The notes beneath the pieces were generated by a model, which had not been told where the DNA came from, searched no databases, and saw nothing but the letters and a program-made list of their open reading frames with translations. The position numbers and the translations under genes were made by a program. This document shows, piece by piece, positions 55,509 to 63,668 of a stretch of DNA of 64,000 bases (position 1 is its first letter; the number at the start of each line of letters is the position of its first letter). The DNA is taken from NCBI RefSeq assembly GCF_001697185.1, contig NZ_CP014224.1, forward strand, positions 930,001 through 994,000, given 5' to 3'. Source of the DNA: Wenyingzhuangia fucanilytica (lineage in GTDB: Bacteria > Bacteroidota > Bacteroidia > Flavobacteriales > Flavobacteriaceae).

Positions 55509-57266
55509 TTATTCTATTTCTTTTTCTTCTAGCTGCTGTTGATACATTTCTAGATATATTCCTTTTTGGCTTAATAACTGTGAATGAGTTCCTTGCTGAA
55601 CAATTTCGCCATTATCTAAAACAATTACTTTGTCTGCATTTTGAGCAGCACTAATTCTGTGACTTACAATAAGTGTTGTATTGTTCTTACTAATAGCTTT
55701 TAAGTTCTTTAAAATTTGCTCTTCTGTTTCTGTATCTACAGCCGATAAACAATCGTCAAAAATGTAAATTTTTGGATTTTTAATAATGGCTCTTGCAATG
55801 GAAACTCTTTGTTTTTGTCCTCCAGATAAAGTAACACCACGTTCTCCTAAAATAGTATTGTATTGTTTGTTAAAGGCAATAATGTTATCGTGAACTACGG
55901 CTTTTTTAGCAGCCTCTATAATTTCTTCTTCTGTAGCATCTTCTTTTCCAAAACGAATGTTATTGATAATAGTATCAGAAAATAAGAAAGGATCCTGAGG
56001 AACAAAACCAATATGATTTCTTAGGTTGTAAATATTTTGATTTTGAATTGGTTGCTCATCAATCTCTACTTTTCCAGTAGTGGCATCATACAATCTACTA
56101 ACCAAATTAAGTATGCTAGATTTTCCAGAACCCGTTTTACCTATAATAGCAATAGTTTCTCCTGGGTTAACATCAAAAGAAACATTTTTTAAAGCGGTAA
56201 TATGTGTGTCATCATAAGTAAGCGAAACATTTTTAAATTTAATGGCTCCGTTTATAGGACTAAACTCTTCGTTATTATTGGTAACATCTGGTGTTTGTTT
56301 TAAGAATTCGTTAATTCTTTTTTGAGAGGCTTCAGCTTCTTGTATGGTTGAGGTTACCCAACCAACAATAGCAACAGGCCATGTTAACATGTTGGTATAC
56401 ATAATAAACTCAGCAATTACTCCCATGCTAATATTTCCTTTAATGTATTCCATACCTCCAACGTATAATACAATAATGTTAGCGGTACCAATAAGTAAAA
56501 TCATTAAAGGAAAAAAGAATGCTTGAACCTTAAAAAGGTTGATGTTTTTTTGTTTGTTTTCTTCGGCAATATCAATAAAATCATTTCGGGTAATTCCTTC
56601 AATGGCATATGATTTAATCACATTCATTCCAGAAAATACTTCTTGTGTAAAAGTGGTAAGTTTTGATAATTGTTGCTGAACAATGGTGCTCCTTTTATTA
56701 ATACTTCTACTCAATATAAAAATAGAGATAGATAATAAAGGAAAAGGAATTAAGGTAAATAAAGTAAGTTTTACATCAATTTGAATCATTTTGTAAATGG
56801 CCACAGAGAACATAACCAACATATTTATGGTATACATAATTGCAGGACCTACATACATTCTTACTTTTCCAACATCTTCACTAATACGGTTCATTAAATC
56901 TCCCGTTCTGTTTTTCTTGTAAAAGTTTAAACTCAAACGTTGATATTGCTGATAAACTTGATTTTTTAAATCAAATTCTACCAACCTAGAGGTTACAATT
57001 ATGGTTTGTCTCATTAAAAAAGTAAAGAACCCAGATAAAATTGCCAATCCAATAATCAGCAAAATATTGTGTAGCAACTCTGTTTTAACCACAGCCAAAT
57101 CGGTTAGTTTTCCTTGGTTATAGTCACTTGCAGCGTTAACAGAATTTTTAACAATTTCTGGAACTTTAACAGCTAAATATCTAGAAGCTATGGAGATTAA
57201 AATCCCTAAGAGTAAACGAAATCTATATTTGTAAAAAAATTGATTGATATATTGTAGTTCTTTCAT
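55509..57266 (-). CDS. ABC transporter, fused permease and ATPase (exporter type)
   Basis: A 585-residue half-transporter with six transmembrane segments (about 15-310) followed by an ATPase domain: Walker A IGKTGSGKSSILN, Q-loop FVPQDPFLFS, signature LSGGQKQRVSIARAI, Walker B IYIFDDCLSAVD and H-loop IVSHRIS. The order matches MsbA/MDR-type type IV exporters. It would work as a homodimer or with a partner not seen here. The substrate (lipid, drug or peptide) is unknown. Divergent from nusB. Confidence 0.93.
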   Translation of the reverse strand: MKELQYINQFFYKYRFRLLLGILISIASRYLAVKVPEIVKNSVNAASDYNQGKLTDLAVVKTELLHNILLIIGLAILSGFFTFLMRQTIIVTSRLVEFDLKNQVYQQYQRLSLNFYKKNRTGDLMNRISEDVGKVRMYVGPAIMYTINMLVMFSVAIYKMIQIDVKLTLFTLIPFPLLSISIFILSRSINKRSTIVQQQLSKLTTFTQEVFSGMNVIKSYAIEGITRNDFIDIAEENKQKNINLFKVQAFFFPLMILLIGTANIIVLYVGGMEYIKGNISMGVIAEFIMYTNMLTWPVAIVGWVTSTIQEAEASQKRINEFLKQTPDVTNNNEEFSPINGAIKFKNVSLTYDDTHITALKNVSFDVNPGETIAIIGKTGSGKSSILNLVSRLYDATTGKVEIDEQPIQNQNIYNLRNHIGFVPQDPFLFSDTIINNIRFGKEDATEEEIIEAAKKAVVHDNIIAFNKQYNTILGERGVTLSGGQKQRVSIARAIIKNPKIYIFDDCLSAVDTETEEQILKNLKAISKNNTTLIVSHRISAAQNADKVIVLDNGEIVQQGTHSQLLSQKGIYLEMYQQQLEEKEIE

Positions 57267-57408
57267 AGGAAAGGGAGTGCAAAATTTATGGGTACGAAGA
57301 TACTATATTCTTATTATTAAACTAGGTCGATTTTGTTTGGAAGCATCACATAAAATGTACCGAAATAATATTTTTGATTTAATCTTTCAGTATAATTTAA
57401 TTAAGTGT

Positions 57409-57416
57409 TACTTTTG
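57409..57416 (+). promoter_or_regulatory. -7 element upstream of nusB
   Basis: TACTTTTG matches TAnnTTTG, 29 nt before the nusB ATG; TTTC lies 20 nt upstream in the -33 position. Confidence 0.5.
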
Positions 57417-57445
57417 TACTCTCAAAAACTTTAAGTTCTTTCTAA

Positions 57446-58384
57446 ATGATTAACAGGAGACATATTCGTGTAAAGGTGATGCAATCAGTTTATGCGATGA
57501 TTCATGCCAAAAGTGATAATATTGTTAAAGAAGAAAAATTCCTAAGACAAAGTATAGATAAAATGTACGACTTGTACATTCTTTCTTTAGACATGTTGGT
57601 AAGGGTTAATCAAATTGCAGAAACAACCTTAGAAGTATCTAAGAAAAAATACTTTGCTACTAAGGAAGAATTAAATCCTAACAGAAAATTTATAGATAAT
57701 AAAGTCATTAAATCTTTAAAAGAGAGTGTGTCTTTACAAAACTATATAGAAGAAAATAATTTAAACAATTGGTACTTAGATGATAAGTATGTTTCTATTG
57801 TTTATAACAATTTATTAGCTAGTGATTTGTATAAAAATTACATGGCCGATGAAGAGACTACTTTTAAAAAGGATCAAAAATTTGCGGTAAAGTTTTTTGC
57901 TGAGTTTGTAGCGCCAAACGAAAAATTAGCAGAATACTTTGAAGGAGAAAATATTAGTTGGGTAGATGATATTCCTTTTGTAAATACTTGGGTAGTAAAA
58001 ACTTTACAAGAGTTAAGAGCTAAAGATGATTTTATTATCGGTAGACTTTACAAAAACAGTGATGACGAAGCATTTGCTTCTGATTTATTCAGAAAAACAG
58101 TTTTAAACTTACCTAAATTTGAGGAAGAAATAGTTGATAAAACTCCAAACTGGGAAACAGATCGTATTGCCGATTTAGATATGATTTTAATTAAAATGGC
58201 TATTTGCGAATTTTTAAAATTTCCATCAATTCCGGTAAAAGCAACAATAAACGAATATTTAGAAATTGCTAAAGATTACTCTACAGAAAAAAGTAGTACG
58301 TTTATCAATGGTGTTTTAGATAAGATTTGGAAAGACTTTGAGGTAACAAATAGACTAAATAAAATTGGTAGAGGAACTTTGTAA
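57446..58384 (+). CDS. nusB: Transcription antitermination protein NusB (extended)
   Basis: A 312-residue NusB with a long N-terminal extension typical of Bacteroidota; E. coli NusB is about 139 residues. The start MINRRHIRVKVMQSVYAMIH is the conserved NusB N-terminus. The C-terminal domain contains DRIADLDMILIKMAICEF and KATINEYLEIAKDYSTEKSSTFINGVLDKI, the family signature. It acts in rRNA transcription antitermination with NusE. It leads a nusB-yajC-ybbR-coaE group. Confidence 0.94.
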   Translation: MINRRHIRVKVMQSVYAMIHAKSDNIVKEEKFLRQSIDKMYDLYILSLDMLVRVNQIAETTLEVSKKKYFATKEELNPNRKFIDNKVIKSLKESVSLQNYIEENNLNNWYLDDKYVSIVYNNLLASDLYKNYMADEETTFKKDQKFAVKFFAEFVAPNEKLAEYFEGENISWVDDIPFVNTWVVKTLQELRAKDDFIIGRLYKNSDDEAFASDLFRKTVLNLPKFEEEIVDKTPNWETDRIADLDMILIKMAICEFLKFPSIPVKATINEYLEIAKDYSTEKSSTFINGVLDKIWKDFEVTNRLNKIGRGTL

Positions 58385-58452
58385 TCAAAAAACAAACTCA
58401 TAAGTTTACTGTAAATTTTAAGATAAATAATTTAATCAACAAATAGTTTAAA

Positions 58453-58746
58453 ATGATAGCATTACAAGAAGGAGCAATGAGCCCTATGTTTTTAATTATT
58501 ATGGTAATTTTCGTAGTATTTTTTATGATTATTCCACAAGTAAGAAGAACTAGAAACGAAAAAAAGTTTAAAGAATCTTTAGTAAAAGGAACTAAAGTTG
58601 TGACTACAGGAGGAATTCACGGAAAGTTAGTAGAAGTGAATGAAGGTACTGTAATGATAGAAACCAACGCAGGTAAATTGTTGTTAGAAAAAACAGCTTT
58701 ATCTATGGAGTTAACTAAAAGATACAATGCTCCTGAAAAAAAATAA
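58453..58746 (+). CDS. yajC: Preprotein translocase subunit YajC
   Basis: A 97-residue single-helix inner membrane protein (MFLIIMVIFVVFFMIIPQVRR) with a cytoplasmic domain containing LVKGTKVVTTGGIHGKLVEV and VMIETNAGKLLLEKTAL, the YajC hallmark. It is an accessory of SecDF in protein export. It is followed by a terminator. Confidence 0.94.
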   Translation: MIALQEGAMSPMFLIIMVIFVVFFMIIPQVRRTRNEKKFKESLVKGTKVVTTGGIHGKLVEVNEGTVMIETNAGKLLLEKTALSMELTKRYNAPEKK

Positions 58747-58767
58747 ATTTTTAGGACAGTACAATAA

Positions 58768-58805
58768 AATAAACACCTTTAGAGAAATCTAAAGGTGTTT
58801 TTGTT
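58768..58805 (+). terminator. Terminator after yajC
   Basis: AAACACCTTTAGA / TCTAAAGGTGTTT is a 13-bp stem with a GAAA loop, followed by T residues. Confidence 0.88.
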
Positions 58806-58852
58806 TGTAAATATATCATGTTGTTTGGCTTTCATTTCCTATTTTAGCTACT

Positions 58853-59806
58853 ATGAATAAAACAAAAAAGCAAACTATTTTTAAATTCAATAAAAAAAGA
58901 GACTCTGTGTTTTTAATTTTTGTTTTGGGAACTTTTGTTTTTTGGTTTCTTAACAAATTGTCAAAAGAATACAGTCAGGTAGTATATTATCCTATTCATT
59001 ATTCATCCTTATCTAAAGAATATGTTTTTCAAGAAAATCCTCCTAAAGAATTAGGTTTTAGGATTAAAGGAAATGGTTTCTATTTTTTGGGAGTTGCATT
59101 TAACAAACCAGAAATAGAGGTGTCTGTTAAGCATTTAAAAAGAAAAAGCAAGTATGATTATTACTTGGTGAATAATGATTTAAAAAAGCAGGTAAGAAAT
59201 TCTATTAAAGAAAACATCACTTTGGTTGATGTAATCTCTGACACTTTGTTTGTAAAACTAGGAAAAAGGAGTTTTAAAAAAGTTCCTGTTATTCCGAATG
59301 TAAATATTGGGTATCATTTAGGATATAAATCTTTTACAGGCTATAATATTTCTCCAGATTCAATACTCATTTCTGGACCAGAAATGCAAGTGGCAAAAGT
59401 TGATAAAATAAATTTAGAACCTTTTAAAGAGGCAAATGTACAAGAATCTATAAATAAAGATTTAGCTATTGTAAAGTCAAATGTTCCAAAAATTACTTAT
59501 TCAACCGAAAAAGTAAACTTAAAAATAGAGATAGAAAAAATTACCGAAAAAACATTAATGATTCCTATTCAAATCATCAATGCTCCTATTGGTGATGAAG
59601 TGGTGGTGTATCCTAAAAAAATTGAAGTAGATTGTTTGGTAAGGTTATCTCAATTTAACGAAATAAAATCATCAGAGTTTTTGGTAGTTTGCGACTTTAA
59701 TAAAAGAACAAGCAAACACATGAAAACCGAACTAAGACAAAAACCAAGTATAGTTTCATCGGTAAAATTAAATGTTGATGAAGTTGAATATTTAATTTTA
59801 AAATAA
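58853..59806 (+). CDS. YbbR-like domain protein
   Basis: A 317-residue protein with one N-terminal transmembrane helix (about 20-36, VFLIFVLGTFVFWFLN) and an extracytoplasmic region with YbbR-like beta domains; one copy includes GYNISPDSILISGPEMQV. In Firmicutes CdaR (YbbR) regulates a diadenylate cyclase; whether that holds here is unknown, as no cyclase is nearby. It precedes coaE by one base. Confidence 0.85.
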   Translation: MNKTKKQTIFKFNKKRDSVFLIFVLGTFVFWFLNKLSKEYSQVVYYPIHYSSLSKEYVFQENPPKELGFRIKGNGFYFLGVAFNKPEIEVSVKHLKRKSKYDYYLVNNDLKKQVRNSIKENITLVDVISDTLFVKLGKRSFKKVPVIPNVNIGYHLGYKSFTGYNISPDSILISGPEMQVAKVDKINLEPFKEANVQESINKDLAIVKSNVPKITYSTEKVNLKIEIEKITEKTLMIPIQIINAPIGDEVVVYPKKIEVDCLVRLSQFNEIKSSEFLVVCDFNKRTSKHMKTELRQKPSIVSSVKLNVDEVEYLILK

Positions 59807-59807
59807 A

Positions 59808-60395
59808 ATGGTAGTTGGTTTAACAGGGGGCATAGGTAGTGGTAAAAGCACTGCGTTAAAAATGTTTAAATCTTTAGGCGTTCCGGTATATCAAGCAGAT
59901 GTTGAGGCTAAAAATATTATGGGTACTTCAAAAGAAGTAAAAGAAGATATTTTAAAGTTGTTAGGAGAGGAATCCTATAAAAATAACCAGTTAAACAAAA
60001 CTTATATTGCTCAAAAAGTTTTTAATAATAAGGAACTATTACAGCAGTTAAATGCAATAGTACACCCAGCAGTTCACAAACATTTTAAAGATTTTGTAGC
60101 ACAACAAACGGCTCCGTATTTGGTTTATGAAAATGCAATTTTATACGAGAACAAGAGTGAGCATCTTTGCGATAAAGTTATTGTGGTTGCTGCAGATTTA
60201 AATGATAGAATTTCTAGAGTTATGCAAAGAGATCAAGTTGATAAACAAGCAGTACTAGCTAGAATGGATAATCAATGGAGTCAAGAAGACAAAATTAAAA
60301 AGGCTGATTATGTAATTTATAACAGTAATTTAAATACATTAGAAAAAGATGTAGAAGCGCTACATCATCAATTATTAAAAAATAGTATCATTTAG
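59808..60395 (+). CDS. coaE: Dephospho-CoA kinase
   Basis: A 195-residue P-loop kinase, the last step of coenzyme A synthesis. Walker A GLTGGIGSGKST is at the start. Conserved SLGVPVYQADVEAK, LNAIVHPAVHKHF and QVDKQAVLARMDNQWSQEDK (the lid) follow, then ADYVIYNSN. Length is normal. It is the last gene of the group started by nusB. Confidence 0.95.
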   Translation: MVVGLTGGIGSGKSTALKMFKSLGVPVYQADVEAKNIMGTSKEVKEDILKLLGEESYKNNQLNKTYIAQKVFNNKELLQQLNAIVHPAVHKHFKDFVAQQTAPYLVYENAILYENKSEHLCDKVIVVAADLNDRISRVMQRDQVDKQAVLARMDNQWSQEDKIKKADYVIYNSNLNTLEKDVEALHHQLLKNSII

Positions 60396-60441
60396 ATAGA
60401 ATCTAAAAACATTTTTTACTTAAATATTAAAATCAAGCGTT

Positions 60442-60449
60442 TATATTTG
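60442..60449 (+). promoter_or_regulatory. -7 element upstream of porQ
   Basis: TATATTTG matches TAnnTTTG, 20 nt before the porQ ATG; no exact -33 TTTG. Confidence 0.5.
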
Positions 60450-60469
60450 CTTACGAGAAGTATTAAAGA

Positions 60470-61477
60470 ATGAAGTATATAATTTTTCTGTTTTCTATAT
60501 TGTTATCAAGTAGTTTGTTTGCGCAAACTGGTGGTGAAACTTTATATTCTTTTTTAAATGTTCCTACTTCTGCAAAGCAAGTTGCTTTAGGCGGGGTTAC
60601 TTTAACTTCTAGAGATGATGTTTCTCAAACTTTATGGAATCCTTCTTCTGTAAATACTTTAATGGAAAACGATATTTCTTTAAACTATATCAAGTACGTT
60701 TCAGGAATAAATGTAGGATCCCTTTCTTACGCTAAATCTATCAATCCTTTGTATGGAACTGCCTTTTTAGGAATTCAATATTTTGATTTTGGTGATATGG
60801 AAAGAACAGATGCTAGTGGACCAACAGTATTAGGTGTTTTTTCTGCAAGAGATATTTCTTTTAATCTAGGATATGGATATACTTTTGAATCAGTTTCTTT
60901 TGGAGCTTCTCTAAAATATATTTCATCAAAAATAGATACTTACACTTCATCTGCTTTGTTATATGATATAGGAATTACTTATTTACATCCAACAAAACCT
61001 TTTGTGATGTCTTTAGTTTTAAGAAATTCCGGAAAACAACTAACAGCATTTATTGATAATAAAGAAAATATAAGAAGTAATGCAATTTTTGCTGTAGAGT
61101 ATAGATTAGAACACGTTCCTATCAAAGTATATGGAGCTATTGATGAATTAAATAATTGGAATATTAGTGAGTCTAATCCATCAAGATCTACTACGGATTT
61201 AGAAGGTAACGTAACTCCAGAAAAAGTAAGTGATATCAATAATGCTTTAAGACATTTATCTATTGGTGCTGAATTATGGCCAGAAAAAATGATTAATGTA
61301 AGGGTAGGATATAATCACCGAAAGTCACAAGAATATCAATTAAACGAAGTGAGAACAGGAGCAGGGTTATCATATGGTTTTGGAATCAATACCAAATATT
61401 TAAGATTTGACTATGCTTATGCTAAATTTCAAGAAGGAGCAAAATATAGCACTTTTGGATTAACGGTACATTTATAA
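60470..61477 (+). CDS. porQ: Type IX secretion system outer membrane protein PorQ
   Basis: A 335-residue outer membrane protein. The signal peptide ends in LFAQTG. The mature start GGETLYSFLNVPTSAKQVALGG is the hallmark of PorQ, followed by an amphipathic beta pattern of a barrel and a C-terminus with YAKFQEGAKYSTFGLTVHL. In Porphyromonas PorQ takes part in the attachment complex that anchors T9SS cargo. It shows that the organism has type IX secretion. It is co-directional and 3 nt from cmk. Confidence 0.92.
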   Translation: MKYIIFLFSILLSSSLFAQTGGETLYSFLNVPTSAKQVALGGVTLTSRDDVSQTLWNPSSVNTLMENDISLNYIKYVSGINVGSLSYAKSINPLYGTAFLGIQYFDFGDMERTDASGPTVLGVFSARDISFNLGYGYTFESVSFGASLKYISSKIDTYTSSALLYDIGITYLHPTKPFVMSLVLRNSGKQLTAFIDNKENIRSNAIFAVEYRLEHVPIKVYGAIDELNNWNISESNPSRSTTDLEGNVTPEKVSDINNALRHLSIGAELWPEKMINVRVGYNHRKSQEYQLNEVRTGAGLSYGFGINTKYLRFDYAYAKFQEGAKYSTFGLTVHL

Positions 61478-61480
61478 TTT

Positions 61481-62170
61481 ATGGCATCAAAAATTACCAT
61501 TGCAATTGATGGATTTTCATCAACAGGAAAAAGTACAGTAGCTAAACAGTTGGCAAAAGAACTAGGCTATATTTATGTTGATACTGGAGCCATGTACAGA
61601 ACAGTTGCTTTATATGCTTTACAAAATGGTTTTGCCAAAGATGGTGAGGTAGAGGAGGAGAAATTGATACAAGACTTATCAAAAATTCAGATAGATTTTA
61701 AGTACAATAATCAATTAGGTTTTTCCGAAGTTTACTTAAACGGCGTGAATGTTGAAACCAAAATTAGAGAAATGGAAGTTTCTTCTTATGTAAGTAAAGT
61801 AGCTTCTATATCTGCTGTAAGACAAAAATTGGTTGCGCTTCAGCAAGAGATGGGAAAATCCAAAGGAATTGTTATGGATGGTAGAGATATTGGTACTGTG
61901 GTATTCCCAAATGCTGAGTTAAAATTGTTTATGAATGCGTCTGCCAAAACCAGAGCACAGCGTAGGTTTGATGAATTACAAGCCAAAGGAAACACCGAGG
62001 TTTCTTACGATGAGGTTTATGAGAATGTTGTAGAACGTGATACTTTAGATACCACAAGAGCAGACTCTCCTTTAGAAATGGCTAAAGATGCTATTGAAAT
62101 AGATAACTCTAACTTATCTAGAGAAGAACAGTTCGATAAAATTTTGTCTTTAGTAAAAGCTAAACTTTAA
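61481..62170 (+). CDS. cmk: Cytidylate kinase
   Basis: A 229-residue CMP/dCMP kinase. Walker A IDGFSSTGKSTVAKQLAKEL, LGYIYVDTGAMYRTVALYAL, VMDGRDIGTVVFPNAELKLF, and the arginine-rich lid RAQRRFDELQAKG are all present, with DTTRADSPLEMAKDAIEID near the end. It is 3 nt after porQ, so co-transcribed. It converges on queE with a 4-nt stop overlap. Confidence 0.95.
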   Translation: MASKITIAIDGFSSTGKSTVAKQLAKELGYIYVDTGAMYRTVALYALQNGFAKDGEVEEEKLIQDLSKIQIDFKYNNQLGFSEVYLNGVNVETKIREMEVSSYVSKVASISAVRQKLVALQQEMGKSKGIVMDGRDIGTVVFPNAELKLFMNASAKTRAQRRFDELQAKGNTEVSYDEVYENVVERDTLDTTRADSPLEMAKDAIEIDNSNLSREEQFDKILSLVKAKL

Positions 62171-62793
62171 GGTATATTTAAATACTTATGAGTTTGTAAA
62201 GAAATTTTCCATTGAGGATTTTTCATTACATAATCCACAATCATTGGAGTCATTATTTCTTTTTTACTCCATTCAGGTTGTAAATAAAGTCCACATTTAT
62301 CAGATACTTTAGCAGCTTGTTGCTCAGCAAATTCAAAATCACTTTTGTTGTGAATAATCATTTTTAATTCATGAGCCTCAGGATAAATTTCCTCTAAAGG
62401 TAATTTTGTTTTTTTAGGAGATAAGCAAATCCAATCCCACTGTCCACTTAATTTATAAGCCCCAGATGTTTCAATATGCGTTTGTAATCCTTGGTTTTGT
62501 AAAGAGGATGTTAAGTATTGCATATCCCACATTAAAGGTTCCCCACCTGTAATTACTATAGTTTTATAAGGACTAGCATTTTTAACAATTATATCTGCAT
62601 GTGTAGGCGGATGCAAGTTAGCATCCCAACTTTCTTTTACATCACACCAATGGCAACCAACATCGCAACCACCTACTCTAATAAAATAAGCAGCAGTACC
62701 TGTGTGTGCACCTTCTCCCTGTATTGTGTAAAATTCTTCCATCAAAGGAAGCATAACACCTTTGTTTACAAGTTCTTTAGTTTTGTTGTCCAT
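62167..62793 (-). CDS. queE: 7-carboxy-7-deazaguanine synthase
   Basis: A radical SAM enzyme of about 208 residues in queuosine precursor synthesis. The 4Fe-4S motif is GCDVGCHWCDVK (CxxxCxxC). EEFYTIQGEGAHTGTAAYFIR is the queE N-terminal block, IVITGGEPLMW carries the SAM-binding GGEP, and LQPEWSKKE lies near the end. The frame runs to a TTG at 62814, but that overlaps the -7 element of the promoter, so ATG 62793 is the start. Confidence 0.92.
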   Translation of the reverse strand: MDNKTKELVNKGVMLPLMEEFYTIQGEGAHTGTAAYFIRVGGCDVGCHWCDVKESWDANLHPPTHADIIVKNASPYKTIVITGGEPLMWDMQYLTSSLQNQGLQTHIETSGAYKLSGQWDWICLSPKKTKLPLEEIYPEAHELKMIIHNKSDFEFAEQQAAKVSDKCGLYLQPEWSKKEIMTPMIVDYVMKNPQWKISLQTHKYLNIP

Positions 62794-62811
62794 TGGGTTT
62801 GTTTTGGTGCG

Positions 62812-62819
62812 CAAAGATA
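62812..62819 (-). promoter_or_regulatory. -7 element upstream of queE
   Basis: On the minus strand TATCTTTG matches TAnnTTTG, 18 nt before the ATG at 62793. It overlaps the longer TTG frame and so fixes the shorter start. Confidence 0.5.
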
Positions 62820-62917
62820 CAAGAAAATAAAGAAAATAAATTAATAGTTGTTCAAAGGTTTTGTTATCTATATCCTAATGTATTTATGTAACTTAGTGTT
62901 TTTAATTTTTTAACTAT

Positions 62918-63478
62918 ATGAAAAGAATATTAGCACTAATGGTAGTAGCTGTGATGGCAATTTCATGTCAATCAAAAGATACTACTATTGCATTAGACAA
63001 AGTTGGGCCTATTACAAATAATACTAGTGTTCAAGAATTAGCAGGTTTATTTAAAAACGATTCTATTGTATCTAGATTAAGTGAGGGGGATTTAGGAAAT
63101 ATGAATGATTATATTGCCGATAACGATACTTATTTAATTTATCAAAAAGGAGGAAAGTTGTTATTGTCAATTTCTCCAATCAATCCTTTAGATAGTGTTT
63201 CTAAAATTAAGAGTGTTACTATTTTTAGTGATGAATATAAAACAAAAGGAAATGTAGGATTAGGATCAACTTTTAATGATTTAAATATAAATCATAATAT
63301 AGAAAAGTTAGAAGCTACTTTTAAATTAGTAACCGTTTTTGTTAAAGACATTAACGCAACTTTTACAATAGATAAACAAGAAGTAGGAATTAAAGCTTTT
63401 ACTTTAGGAGATATTGATAAAAAACAAATTCCAGAAAACTCAAAATTTACCTCATTTACAGTTTGGTTAGATGAGTAA
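62918..63478 (+). CDS. Hypothetical lipoprotein
   Basis: A 186-residue lipoprotein with the signal MKRILALMVVAVMAISC and Cys17 lipidated. The mature part is rich in Asp, Lys and Asn with alternating short strands (KGGKLLLSISPINPLDS, LGSTFNDLNINHNIEKL). I recognise no family or motif. It has its own start after a divergent gap with queE, and a very strong terminator follows. Likely an envelope protein of unknown role. Confidence 0.75.
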   Translation: MKRILALMVVAVMAISCQSKDTTIALDKVGPITNNTSVQELAGLFKNDSIVSRLSEGDLGNMNDYIADNDTYLIYQKGGKLLLSISPINPLDSVSKIKSVTIFSDEYKTKGNVGLGSTFNDLNINHNIEKLEATFKLVTVFVKDINATFTIDKQEVGIKAFTLGDIDKKQIPENSKFTSFTVWLDE

Positions 63479-63497
63479 ATAAGTACAAACAAAATAT

Positions 63498-63539
63498 AAA
63501 ACAAGTAAAGGCTTCCCGTGGGAAGCCTTTACTTGTTTT
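63498..63539. terminator. Strong bidirectional-type terminator
   Basis: AAACAAGTAAAGGCTTCCC pairs with GGGAAGCCTTTACTTGTTT, a perfect stem of about 20 bp around a GT centre (a CGTG loop in practice), ending in T-rich sequence. It lies 19 nt after the lipoprotein stop. Confidence 0.93.
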
Positions 63540-63632
63540 AAAGAGGGGTTAAGGAGGTTTAATTATTCTCTTTTTTTGTTCAAAATCTGTTTATATGCAG
63601 TTAAGGACTTTATAATCAAGGTTTAAATGCAG

Positions 63633-63640
63633 TATATTTG
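63633..63640 (+). promoter_or_regulatory. Candidate -7 element of the GH3 gene
   Basis: TATATTTG matches TAnnTTTG, 28 nt before the start codon of the GH3 lipoprotein; there is no clear -33 TTTG. Confidence 0.4.
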
Positions 63641-63668
63641 AGTATATTAATTTACACCTCATAATTCT

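Noticed and set aside
57244-57453. Plus-strand frame of 69 codons between the ABC exporter and nusB
   Set aside because: It spans the start of the divergent exporter gene and the nusB promoter, and its residues look like translated non-coding AT-rich DNA.
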